Source: Geobacteraceae bacterium
GTDB taxonomy: Bacteria > Desulfobacterota > Desulfuromonadia > Geobacterales > Pseudopelobacteraceae
NCBI GenBank assembly: GCA_021286935.1
Contig: JAJTBI010000020.1
Location: 1-39,550 of the forward strand
Length of the DNA: 39,550 nt
Direction: 5' to 3'
Shown: in pieces, positions 17,153 through 25,990 of the stretch
Layout of the letters: every line of letters begins with the position of its first letter
How positions within the stretch are numbered: the stretch's first letter is position 1
Translations under genes and position numbers: made by a program
Notes under the pieces: generated by a model
Database searches by the model: none
The model's input: only the letters and a program-made list of their open reading frames with translations
What the model was told of the DNA's origin: nothing

Positions 17153-18361
17153 CTATCTGGCAATGCTGCCGGCCAAATTATTGGGACGAGCAACGATTCT
17201 GTAGACTTTCCAGCGGTAATTTTGCCAATTAACACCACCAAGTGTTGATAGATTCACAGTTCTACCCGTACCAGGGCCAGGTCCAACGACAATAGTAGCA
17301 CTGGGATAGGTAAAAGCTCTGTCCAAACCACCTTCGTGGGTAAGAATATATACTTTTATTTCTTTTATCTGCTCCCGAATCTCCTGAGGAGTTAAACCAC
17401 TAATATCAGCAGCATCAATAGTTTCAGAGCTACCTGGCTCTTTACGAGCATATACGACTTGCATATCCATAACACATTCAAGTAGAGGCAACTCCTGATA
17501 ATGGCCATCTGCACTTGCATGGCTTACAACCCCCTTAAACAGAACACCTGTTGAAGGGTTGCAGCGCTGTGGCAGTCTTACCCAACCCTGCTCTGTTGCA
17601 GCTGGCCGACGGATATAGTAGTCCGCCCGATTAAAAGGCCTCCTCAAGTTAGTATCTCCATCAACACCATAAATTATGTAGGCATCAGATTTTTTTTCGG
17701 CATCATTATAGACGGGTGGCACACCAATATTTGTGTAGCTGCTAAATTCAGCTGACCATGTAGCACCTGTCATGACAAGCTGGTTTGAAGGTTTCATTGC
17801 TGTGATGGGTTGAATCATAATAACCCTGTCAGTATCAGCTAGGTTATCGCTGCTCCAGACATGGGGGACAGGAGAAGGATTGCCTGCGGGCAATACCTCA
17901 GATTCAATATACGTCCAGCGTTTTGCAGCAGCATTGGTTGCAACGCTCTGGGCACGTACTGCCAAAACATCAGAACCGTTAAACGCAACTTCAGGATCAG
18001 CTGAAACATAGTCATTAATGCTTATAACGGCTCTTGGTACCTTATTTTGAGTATCATCTGTATACGTACTGTTATTATCATTTAAACCAGCCCCCGGAGC
18101 ATCCGAAGTCTCTGTATAGGTTATTGGCTGAGAAAAAGACCACGGCAAACCATAGCCCGCAGACTCAAGATCTGCCCTCAAAATTTCTAATCCTACAATA
18201 CCCGAAATATTTGATTCAGCAGATTTAGTCAGCGACAAATTTTTGGTAACTATCCGATTGAACGCATCGCCTGTAATGCCAATCACAACAACAAAAATCA
18301 GCATGACAACTATCATTTCAACCAGAGTAAAACCTCGCTTATTATTTAAAAAAGTAGACAT
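17153..18361 (-). CDS. pilW: PilW-like type IV pilus minor pilin
   Basis: The 402-residue protein begins with a basic leader and the type III signal RG-FTLVEM, with Glu at mature position 5, followed by a 20-residue hydrophobic helix. The large C-terminal domain and its position between pilV and pilX match PilW, one of the priming-complex minor pilins that start filament assembly. ATG 18361 gives a 10-residue leader and has GAGG upstream; a GTG five codons earlier is also in frame. The segment GPGPGTGRTV near the C-terminus is low in complexity. Processing would be by the PilD encoded in this window. Confidence 0.85.
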   Translation of the reverse strand: MSTFLNNKRGFTLVEMIVVMLIFVVVIGITGDAFNRIVTKNLSLTKSAESNISGIVGLEILRADLESAGYGLPWSFSQPITYTETSDAPGAGLNDNNSTYTDDTQNKVPRAVISINDYVSADPEVAFNGSDVLAVRAQSVATNAAAKRWTYIESEVLPAGNPSPVPHVWSSDNLADTDRVIMIQPITAMKPSNQLVMTGATWSAEFSSYTNIGVPPVYNDAEKKSDAYIIYGVDGDTNLRRPFNRADYYIRRPAATEQGWVRLPQRCNPSTGVLFKGVVSHASADGHYQELPLLECVMDMQVVYARKEPGSSETIDAADISGLTPQEIREQIKEIKVYILTHEGGLDRAFTYPSATIVVGPGPGTGRTVNLSTLGGVNWQNYRWKVYRIVARPNNLAGSIAR

Positions 18362-18386
18362 TACCTGAAACCTCACTAGTTACCGC

Positions 18387-18794
18387 CTAGAGTTCAGCAT
18401 TTCCAATGGCGGATGACGTCTGGTGCTCATAGTTTTTTGTTTTATAGTGCCACCACACACGCACTGAAATCTGTTTTGACTTTGTACCTGAAGCTGCTAA
18501 ATCAGTTACATGGTGTTCAGTAGAAAAGTTCTTAAACACTGAATTTGAAGCTATCTGCTCTACCCTGAAAACATGTCTAGCAGTTATATTTTCAAACGCC
18601 ATAGCTTTCTGATGTCCCAACAACTGTTCTGCAACAGCTATAGCATTTTCACGGTACTGATTTTCAAGATTTTTATCCATAGCCAAGTTTATGGTTTGAA
18701 ACATACCCAAAAGACCAACCATAAGTATAACAATTGCTACCATTACCTCAATCAGAGTAAATCCAAGTGACTTTACCTTACTTTTGAATAACAT
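18387..18794 (-). CDS. pilV: PilV-like type IV pilus minor pilin
   Basis: The 135-residue prepilin has a short basic leader ending in Gly11, then FTLIEVMVAIVILMVGLLG, which fits the PilV family well, including the Glu5 and the GLLG kink. The usual YRENAIAVAEQLL-type helix that follows is present. ATG 18794 is preferred; a TTG six codons upstream would place the start outside any clear ribosome site. The gene overlaps the end of the upstream fimU-like gene by 17 bp. Its size is typical of the family (about 130-190 residues). Confidence 0.85.
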   Translation of the reverse strand: MLFKSKVKSLGFTLIEVMVAIVILMVGLLGMFQTINLAMDKNLENQYRENAIAVAEQLLGHQKAMAFENITARHVFRVEQIASNSVFKNFSTEHHVTDLAASGTKSKQISVRVWWHYKTKNYEHQTSSAIGNAEL

Positions 18795-19281
18795 TATCTT
18801 GTCCACAAGCAACTCCCCGGTTTGTTACTTTTCCCATATTGGTAATGGCTGGCGTAATAATCAAGGCATCATAGGAGGCATCAATATCTGTTGTTACACA
18901 AATAACCTTAACAATCGGGTCAGCCATAACACCTTTCGTATCAAAAATAATTTGCCCATCTGCCGGATTGGCCCATGTGGTACGGGTAATGGCAAAGGGC
19001 AGACTTTTTGTGGAAATACGTGTTCCGGCTGCTGTCGATTCATTAGTGGAAAATCTTCTAAAAACAACCTGATTAGCACTAAATTCAACACCACGACGTT
19101 GTTTTGTAAAAGCAGCATCAAGTCTAGCTGCCTGTATATCTGCATAAAGTTCCTTAACCTGACGCTCTATCTGCGCTTTCCGCGTCCATGAAAAAAAGTC
19201 AAGGGCAGCTATACCAAGCACAAGGCTAATCAACCCAACAACAACAATCAGCTCAATGATGGAAAAACCTCGGTTTTTCAT
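18778..19281 (-). CDS. fimU: FimU/GspH-like type IV pilus minor pilin
   Basis: The 167-residue prepilin starts MKNRG with a five-residue leader, then FSIIELIVVVGLISLVLG, with Glu at mature position 5. The downstream pattern (long helix, then a beta-rich head with a (A/S)x(R/E)xGVEF-like strand) matches the GspH/FimT/FimU group. It starts 3 bp after the pilY1 stop, so translation is likely coupled. FimU joins PilV, PilW and PilX in the tip complex that binds PilY1. FimT, a DNA-binding relative used in uptake, is the main alternative; the gene order favours FimU. Confidence 0.8.
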   Translation of the reverse strand: MKNRGFSIIELIVVVGLISLVLGIAALDFFSWTRKAQIERQVKELYADIQAARLDAAFTKQRRGVEFSANQVVFRRFSTNESTAAGTRISTKSLPFAITRTTWANPADGQIIFDTKGVMADPIVKVICVTTDIDASYDALIITPAITNMGKVTNRGVACGQDNVIQK

Positions 19282-19284
19282 TGG

Positions 19285-22200
19285 TTATTTCTCCATTATG
19301 TGGAGAATTTTACGCACCGGCTGCGAAGCACTCTGAAGGCTACCACCACGGCTCCCTGCAACACCATGGCCAGCTAGTTCGGCTCTTATCCTGCGGTCAC
19401 CATGTGTGGTCTGCGCTGGATCTCCGTGAGATTTTGTGGCAGTTGAAATATCTATTGATACAAACTCACCGCCTGACAACTGAATCAAAAGCTTTCCCTT
19501 CATGGCTGAGGCTGGTGGCGCCGCGCCTGTAGCGTAATCGACAATCCACTCCAACGTAACTCCTCCGTCACCACATAGATCATTGGTTGGTTTGAAGGTC
19601 GTAAAGTAGATTACGCCATTAAAGTTGGCAATAGTATTTGTGACAACACGTTCAGCATCATATGTAGACGCAACAAGTGGTGATCCAAAAGAGTAGGTAC
19701 CGGCAGCATCAAGCTGAATTTTCCATCCTTTTTTACCGGCTGAAAGGACTGGTACTATTGTTGATGTTTGATCTTCCAAATCATCCAAGACAAGTGTAGC
19801 CGGCGCTGTCACACCACAGCCCTGCTTGGTCCATACGTTTGAAATTTTCGTGAAGCCTGCATTCATCTTATTTCCTGTACCACTATAGCAGGTGTCCTGG
19901 ACTCCCATAATATACCGACGATTCGTTGCATCATCTGACCCTGACTCAGTCTTATTGAAAAAACGCCCTGACCCAAAAAAAGTCCACAATTTTCCGTTTT
20001 TTCTGTCCTGTAGTTTTGTCACTGCAGAGGTAACAGGCCCAACACCATCAATCATTGTACTCAGAGTCCAGTCTGCAGGGTTAAGACTATCATTAGTTAA
20101 TAGCCTCAACACTCCCCCCTCACTCCATGTTGAACTTACAGTAACTGGGTCTTGTGTCCAGGTTGTACCACCAGCAGCGTCAGGCGATGTTGTAACTGTT
20201 ACATTGGGCCTTGTGTAACCAATATACACCACATCATCGCTGTAATAGCCATTAGAACCAGAGTTCCAGCGGTCAACATCAACAACAGCATCGTTAATAT
20301 CACCTGCAAAAGCGTTATTTATGCCAGAGTCAAAAACCCAATAGTTAGTATTTTTTACCCAACCAGAAGAAAGATCTGGGTGGATATCAACAACATACAC
20401 TTTTAGACGATTATCAGACCGTCCCATAAACTGATGAGCCACAGTATTTATAGGCCCTGAGGGACCGGTAGCAAAAACTGCAAACCAACGACCATTCAAC
20501 CGCAAATTAGGATTCCCGTAATTTTCTGCAGGATTTACTCTTGAAGCGATTCTTACAATAGCCGGACCTGAAGTACTGTAACCCAACCCCTTATCCGCTG
20601 CCGGAAGTACCGCATCAGAAAATTCCCACAGGAATTTTGGGGAAACCGGATTCGTTACATCGAGAGCAAAGAAAGAAGAAAGGCCTATCCCTGAAATTTG
20701 TGTTTTTACGCAATCACTTCGCGTCTGAGCCGCCAAATTCGCAGGAGTAGTACCATCATTGTTATTACAGAAACCAGCGCTGTCTCGGCTAGCACCACCT
20801 AGCCCCATACCACCTATTAATACAGTTCTCCAGCTGGTCGTATCTTCATCAATTGTTTTAGTAACGGCATTGGAATAAGTCGTAGACTTATCACATTTCC
20901 AATATTCTGACTGAGTACATGCAGATATTGAAGTTGTTGGCTTATTGATAGAAACATCAAGTAACGACACCGTGTTATTAACATAATACAGATGATTATA
21001 TGCCGGATCACCTAAATATTTTAAGTATGGTAAGGCATTCCTTGGTACGAATGCCCACGCTTCGTCACCAACATAGCTGGTATCGCCAAGATCCGTTAAT
21101 ATTGCAATACGATTGGGATTCAATGCACTGTAAGTGGGTTTAGTAACTTTTCCAATGCTGAATGCATGTAGCATCCCATCGTTTGCTGCAGTAAAAACCA
21201 TATTTCTTCTATTGTACTCATACGAGTTATAAAAACGAGCATAACTACTGTCATTATAAGCTGTATCAAATGAATGGAGCTGTTTTGATGTCAGTGATTG
21301 CGGTGTTGACGATACAATGTCCCCCAGTTTCCAGACGCCGACACCTGGAACAACACTTGCTCCCGGTACGTCTGCATTAAGCGGTGCAGGATTAGTATTT
21401 GGATATGAAATAGAAACGGACCTGTTACGGTATGAGGGCGCATCAACACCACGAACATAATCAATAACTGTCTGTCCAATAGTATCATTAAGAACATTTA
21501 AAGAACTGCTCAATAAGGATATGTTTGCTGTTGTAAAGGAGGTTAGTCCACTTTGTGAAGTACTTGGCGTAGGGCTTGGAACTACAGGTGGCACCTCTAG
21601 CCCATTCGTTAAATAATGGCTGTTATAGCTTCCCAACACAGTATAAATGTTACGGCTTCCTGCGCTCCTCAAATGCAGAAGCGATCCTGCCCGCCAGAGT
21701 GGCCGAATATTATCAGGAGACCCTGCCGGCACTCTCGCATTTGCATCAGCATCAGCCGTAAAAGAACCGCTACCGGTTGAATCTTTAAACCAGTGGGCAA
21801 TGGTCTGACTACTTACAGCATCATAGTCCACTGTGACTTTGTCATCTTTTTTGAGATCAAGCTCCTTATTAAAGTCGGTATCCTCACGTATAGAGCTTAC
21901 GCCTATAAGCGGATCAAGATAATACCAGAGATTCTGCATTTCACCGATCCAATACAAGTCAGTTCCCCCAAAACTCTTTTTGGGATAGAAAACCGCCTGG
22001 AAAAGATTGGCACCGCTCTCTCCACGGTTATTTACAATTGAAGCTGAAGTACCCGAAGAAATCTGCGAATTAATATCTCTAAAAATTGCAGCTAATGCAT
22101 CATTTAGCTGTGCGGTATTATCAGCATAGAAAGGTTGATTCGTGCCACCATGGGTAGCCATTAGCTCAAGTTTTTCCTTAGCATCAGACGTTAGACCAAG

Positions 22201-24513
22201 TCCCAGAACATAGGTCTTTATGTTAAAGGTACGTGGCGCACCATCAACTGTTTTGCTGACAGAATGGAGTGCATCCAGCTTGTTCAGCACCGTACCTGCA
22301 GCCGGGCTTACGTCAGTGCCAATCAATGTATCTGCAGACCCAACAGTACCTGAAGCATTGACGCTGGGGAGACCATCTGTAACATAAATAATGAAGTTTT
22401 TTTGACAACGCGCCTGGATGGGTGAACTGCCACCACTAAAATAATCCGTTGCAGTCTGCAATGTCCCGGCGGTAGGGGTCAAGCCGGCGTTGACAATATA
22501 ACTACAGGCGTTTGGATTCGCCGTATTGGTACATGACATGTAACCTGCCGAGTTACCAGAATAGGTTGTAAGCTTGGTAAGAAGCAGGTTTTTCTGGGTG
22601 TTAATCTCATCATTCGTGGCGGCAGAGACCTGAAGAAAACCGCCTCCGGGAGAACTGTTGGCAAACCAGGTATTTCCTATTCCAACACTTGTCACTCTCC
22701 GACCAATATTTCCGTACCCAAGTGCCAAGTCTGAATCTGTTAGCGTAAAAGCCGATGTCCCTCCACCACCTGAATATCCAAAATGTTGCGCATTGGTACC
22801 ATAATCATCATTTGTTCCTGTTTTTGACGACCAGATATTGTAAGCATTTGTAGCCGTGGATGTATTAGTAATTTCCTGAGCAGGGGTATATGCCTGGGCA
22901 TAATCAAACTGATTACCTGGATTTGAACCGGTATAATAAGGAAGCGCCTGTTTGTAATAAATGTAACGAGTTACGTCTGTGGGATTGATCATCCGCTGAG
23001 TCTTTGGATATACAAGCCCACAATATTTGGTACGCCTGGCACCAGCTCCTTGTACAGTAATAACTTCATCCATATAGGTTTCGTCAAACAATGGGTTTTG
23101 CAGCTGGCATTCTGTTCTGCAGGTAAACTGGCTTGAAGCATTACCTGTTGCGCAATAATCAACACATTCTGGCGGTGGCACAGGGCAGTAGGATTTGGGT
23201 TCATATGAGACAAAATAGGGAGAATTGCTAACATATTGTTTAGCGGCACTGGGTAAATTATAGGTCATTAACCCGATACGCATACTGTCAGAATAGGTTT
23301 GCACAACATTTTGAAGCGCTGTTTTACCTGCAACCGATTTGCTAAGCGGGGAATATGACCCTACTGCAGCCCCATTAAAATCTTCGTCCATACTGTTAGA
23401 GTTATCCATAATCAACAACACATTGGGCTGCATAACGTTTGTAGAGACAAAGGGCGGAATGTTGCAATACTGCATAATTTCTTCAGCAACGGTGGTAAAA
23501 GAAAATGTATAGGGATTGGGGGCCATTACATTGCTTGCAAGGTCTCTAGCGCCAGAAACAGAAACCGTATAAACCTTATTATATGCTAGTGCTGCAGTTG
23601 GGGTAAACGTAGCCGTAAGCTTGCTGACAGCATCAAATGTTACTGTTCCCGCAACAGGAGTCACACCATCCAGTACACTTATATTGGCTCCGGTTAACGT
23701 CTGCATTGCCTCACTAAAATTAATGGTTATCGGAGTTGAACGAGCTATATTTGCGGCACTATTTGAGGGAACTGTCGACGTTACATACGGAGCCGCACTA
23801 TCACGGATAGTAAAAGACCACGCATTAGGAGCTGCCATCGCAACACCACACATGCTTGTTGCACCGGTACCCATCGTTGCAGTGTAAAGAGTCGAAGAAA
23901 TTAAATTTGGAGATGGTGTAAAAGTTGCCGTAGTACTATTAGCTACGGTGCTGAATGTGATATTTCCGGTGGCCCCGTTATCAAGACCAAAAACCGTTGC
24001 GTCAATAGTTGGAGTAGCCATCATTCTATCAAAAGAAACCATGATTGGACCTGATTCAGAAACCCCTGTTGCCCCTGCAGCCGGCACCCTTCCAACAACC
24101 GTAGGAGCAGTTGCAGAGGAAACCGTACTGAAACTTCTCGAAAACTGTGCTGCCAGGGACGTGTTTGTATCATTACTTTTTACTGTAGTTTTGACAATCA
24201 TTGTATATGTCATACAGGGCGAAAGAGGATACGTGGGGGTAATAGTAAATGTCTTATTGCTATTTGATGCAACTGCATTGGCAGCCGCCACCTGAGTGTT
24301 AGTCACAGCATCTACAATATAAAAGGAAGATGTTGTTATAGTAGATGTTTTTATTGCTGTATTAAAGGTTACTTGCACTGTGCTAGTAAGAGCAACGTTT
24401 GTTGCAGATAATCCAGGAGTGGTCGAATAAACCGATGGGACTGTAGCCAAGGCTACTGCACTGCACATGAGAGATACAAGTAATGAGATAACTACCGAGA
24501 ATAGGTTCTTCAT
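19285..24513 (-). CDS. pilY1: PilY1-family pilus tip adhesin/mechanosensor
   Basis: The 1742-residue protein has a signal peptide (about 1-23), then three Ig-like domains of the Big_5/SbsA type at about 24-133, 134-238 and 239-343, each opening with P-x-(V/Y)-x-(S/G)-(T/R)-x-P. A von Willebrand A domain starts near 363 with the MIDAS motif D370-x-S-x-S374, and the C-terminal third is the PilY1 beta-propeller (blades such as NDGMLHAF). The mature chain has about 19 cysteines, including a cluster with six within about 30 residues after the VWA start. The length exceeds the P. aeruginosa PilY1 (about 1160), mostly from the Ig-like domains and VWA insertions. GAGGAGGTG precedes ATG 24513. It overlaps the upstream gene by 4 bp and leads into the minor pilins. 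PilY1 acts at the pilus tip in adhesion and surface sensing. Confidence 0.92.
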   Translation of the reverse strand: MKNLFSVVISLLVSLMCSAVALATVPSVYSTTPGLSATNVALTSTVQVTFNTAIKTSTITTSSFYIVDAVTNTQVAAANAVASNSNKTFTITPTYPLSPCMTYTMIVKTTVKSNDTNTSLAAQFSRSFSTVSSATAPTVVGRVPAAGATGVSESGPIMVSFDRMMATPTIDATVFGLDNGATGNITFSTVANSTTATFTPSPNLISSTLYTATMGTGATSMCGVAMAAPNAWSFTIRDSAAPYVTSTVPSNSAANIARSTPITINFSEAMQTLTGANISVLDGVTPVAGTVTFDAVSKLTATFTPTAALAYNKVYTVSVSGARDLASNVMAPNPYTFSFTTVAEEIMQYCNIPPFVSTNVMQPNVLLIMDNSNSMDEDFNGAAVGSYSPLSKSVAGKTALQNVVQTYSDSMRIGLMTYNLPSAAKQYVSNSPYFVSYEPKSYCPVPPPECVDYCATGNASSQFTCRTECQLQNPLFDETYMDEVITVQGAGARRTKYCGLVYPKTQRMINPTDVTRYIYYKQALPYYTGSNPGNQFDYAQAYTPAQEITNTSTATNAYNIWSSKTGTNDDYGTNAQHFGYSGGGGTSAFTLTDSDLALGYGNIGRRVTSVGIGNTWFANSSPGGGFLQVSAATNDEINTQKNLLLTKLTTYSGNSAGYMSCTNTANPNACSYIVNAGLTPTAGTLQTATDYFSGGSSPIQARCQKNFIIYVTDGLPSVNASGTVGSADTLIGTDVSPAAGTVLNKLDALHSVSKTVDGAPRTFNIKTYVLGLGLTSDAKEKLELMATHGGTNQPFYADNTAQLNDALAAIFRDINSQISSGTSASIVNNRGESGANLFQAVFYPKKSFGGTDLYWIGEMQNLWYYLDPLIGVSSIREDTDFNKELDLKKDDKVTVDYDAVSSQTIAHWFKDSTGSGSFTADADANARVPAGSPDNIRPLWRAGSLLHLRSAGSRNIYTVLGSYNSHYLTNGLEVPPVVPSPTPSTSQSGLTSFTTANISLLSSSLNVLNDTIGQTVIDYVRGVDAPSYRNRSVSISYPNTNPAPLNADVPGASVVPGVGVWKLGDIVSSTPQSLTSKQLHSFDTAYNDSSYARFYNSYEYNRRNMVFTAANDGMLHAFSIGKVTKPTYSALNPNRIAILTDLGDTSYVGDEAWAFVPRNALPYLKYLGDPAYNHLYYVNNTVSLLDVSINKPTTSISACTQSEYWKCDKSTTYSNAVTKTIDEDTTSWRTVLIGGMGLGGASRDSAGFCNNNDGTTPANLAAQTRSDCVKTQISGIGLSSFFALDVTNPVSPKFLWEFSDAVLPAADKGLGYSTSGPAIVRIASRVNPAENYGNPNLRLNGRWFAVFATGPSGPINTVAHQFMGRSDNRLKVYVVDIHPDLSSGWVKNTNYWVFDSGINNAFAGDINDAVVDVDRWNSGSNGYYSDDVVYIGYTRPNVTVTTSPDAAGGTTWTQDPVTVSSTWSEGGVLRLLTNDSLNPADWTLSTMIDGVGPVTSAVTKLQDRKNGKLWTFFGSGRFFNKTESGSDDATNRRYIMGVQDTCYSGTGNKMNAGFTKISNVWTKQGCGVTAPATLVLDDLEDQTSTIVPVLSAGKKGWKIQLDAAGTYSFGSPLVASTYDAERVVTNTIANFNGVIYFTTFKPTNDLCGDGGVTLEWIVDYATGAAPPASAMKGKLLIQLSGGEFVSIDISTATKSHGDPAQTTHGDRRIRAELAGHGVAGSRGGSLQSASQPVRKILHIMEK

Positions 24514-24821
24514 CTGGACACCTCCTCAAACCGGACAACCACGCCTTTTTTAACCGTAATGGTCACTTGCCTGGCAAGGCGGGTTTTAGAGATAATCCCC
24601 AAAAGTGTTTCATCTGCCTTGAAAGGGTAAGACCTGCGCGTTCCATCTTTAAGTTGCATGACAACGGTCTGGTTTTTATACCCCTGATACGTTCCAGTTA
24701 GCGTCTCATCCGCTAATTGCTGCTGCGTATCATAACTTGCAACGATTGCTCCACACTCATTCAAGTTAAGAGTTGTTATAAATACCAGCACAAGACCAGA
24801 TAGAAGCAATACCGTTTTCAT
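24510..24821 (-). CDS. Small exported protein at the head of the pilY1 operon, unknown
   Basis: I do not recognise this 103-residue protein. It has a signal peptide (about 1-24, possibly with a Cys at 23 that does not fit a clean lipobox) and a mature part of about 80 residues with an alternating strand pattern, TGTYQGYKNQTVVMQLKDGT and RQVTITVKKG. This looks like a small beta-barrel of SH3 or OB type. A GAGGAG precedes the ATG. Its stop overlaps the pilY1 start by 4 bp, so it is very likely co-produced with PilY1, perhaps as a periplasmic partner or assembly factor. That role is inference from position only. Confidence 0.75.
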   Translation of the reverse strand: MKTVLLLSGLVLVFITTLNLNECGAIVASYDTQQQLADETLTGTYQGYKNQTVVMQLKDGTRRSYPFKADETLLGIISKTRLARQVTITVKKGVVVRFEEVSR

Positions 24822-24949
24822 ACAGCATCTCCTCGAATATAAGTTGTTAATAGCAGCAAGTTAAGCAAACACAAGATATGTAAAAAAGCTTAAATTAACT
24901 GTCTTTCTCAATTAAATACAGCTTTCTCCCATCTTGTTCCTCAGTAGAG

Positions 24950-25750
24950 CTATTGCCCTTTTAAAACAGCCATAACAGCCTCAGCCGTACGCTGTCCCTG
25001 ATACAACGTTCCATCGGTCATGAGTATCATTGGGGTGCCATTAATCCCTTGTTCCTGGGCAAATTGTATCACAGCATCTATGCTGGCCTTCCCCTCATCA
25101 CCCTTTGGTTGCGGCAACTCCTTGCCTTCAAAGGCAAGATCAAGGTTTTTACGGCTTTTGGTAGACAGCACCACCCGCGCTTTGTCATACGCCTGAGGAT
25201 GTAACTGTTGCAAAGGATACAGCATGATATGAATAGCCAGATCAGGCATCAATTTTTCAAGCTTTTGCAGTTCAGGATGCAGCGTACGGCAATAGGGGCA
25301 GTCAGGGTCAGTAAAGACATAGAGCTTTTTAGCTGCTTTAGGATTACCCATTATGATGGCGTACTGAGCTGGTATTAATTTGGGATCAAGGCCAGTAAAC
25401 TGCTTTGGCCGGGGAATATCTTTTTCATGGGCCATAACTGCCGGTTCTTTGGTCTTCAGATCAATGATCATGCCCTGAATCAGGTGTTTTTTACCATAAT
25501 CAATATATACAATCCCCAGCCCGCCATCCTTTTGGAAAAGGACTTCATGCATACCATGGCTGGGTGCTGGCTTGACAGATTTTACCGTGACACCAGCAAA
25601 GCTAAGCAGTTCAGCAGCCTCCTTGACCGTCAGAGAATGACACTTGGAGCATTCCATTGTACCGCAGCCGTCTTTGGCGGCAGGCATAGCAAATACAGAT
25701 ACAGCTGATAACAGAATCAAGGATATGGCAGTCAGCATAATGCGCATCAT
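24950..25750 (-). CDS. DsbC-like thiol:disulfide interchange protein with a c-type heme motif
   Basis: The 266-residue protein has a signal peptide (about 1-22) and a C-terminal thioredoxin-fold domain with the active site CPYC (Cys141/Cys144) in FTDPDCPYCR, followed by the conserved cis-proline segment GTPM. This is the DsbC/DsbG pattern, in which a periplasmic isomerase repairs wrong disulfides. The N-terminal DsbC-type dimerisation region is preceded by CSKCH (Cys34, Cys37, His38), a perfect CxxCH heme-attachment motif, plus Cys29. ATG 25750 is used; a TTG three codons upstream is also in frame. It lies between the two-component genes and the pilY1 operon. PilY1, with about 19 cysteines, is an obvious candidate substrate. 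Confidence 0.88.
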   Translation of the reverse strand: MMRIMLTAISLILLSAVSVFAMPAAKDGCGTMECSKCHSLTVKEAAELLSFAGVTVKSVKPAPSHGMHEVLFQKDGGLGIVYIDYGKKHLIQGMIIDLKTKEPAVMAHEKDIPRPKQFTGLDPKLIPAQYAIIMGNPKAAKKLYVFTDPDCPYCRTLHPELQKLEKLMPDLAIHIMLYPLQQLHPQAYDKARVVLSTKSRKNLDLAFEGKELPQPKGDEGKASIDAVIQFAQEQGINGTPMILMTDGTLYQGQRTAEAVMAVLKGQ

Positions 25751-25990
25751 TGGATACAAAACCTTTCAATGGGAGTTATTCTCGGAGAGGAAGAAGCAAG
25801 AAAAATGCCGCACGCACGATAAAGGGTTAACACTCTATTTTTACTAGCACAAATTAACACCCAAAGTCCGTCTATGCATTTTTTTCATAGCCAGATATTT
25901 CAGGTTAAATCTATTCCCCGCAATTTTTGCTGAGCACGCAACACGCATGTTTCCGCTTCAGAATGTCCTACCAACATTCATCAATCACAA

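Noticed and set aside
24822..24949. A sigma-54 (-24/-12) promoter before the pilY1 operon, suggested by TTGCT-like text.
   Set aside because: The required GG at -24 is absent at correct spacing from the TTGC. The 128-bp gap shows no other clear promoter or terminator.
25760..25990. A sigma-54 site or small gene between the regulator and the DsbC-like gene.
   Set aside because: CTGGC and TGCA are present but 3 bp too far apart for a -24/-12 pair, and no coding frame with a ribosome site is seen in the 231 bp.
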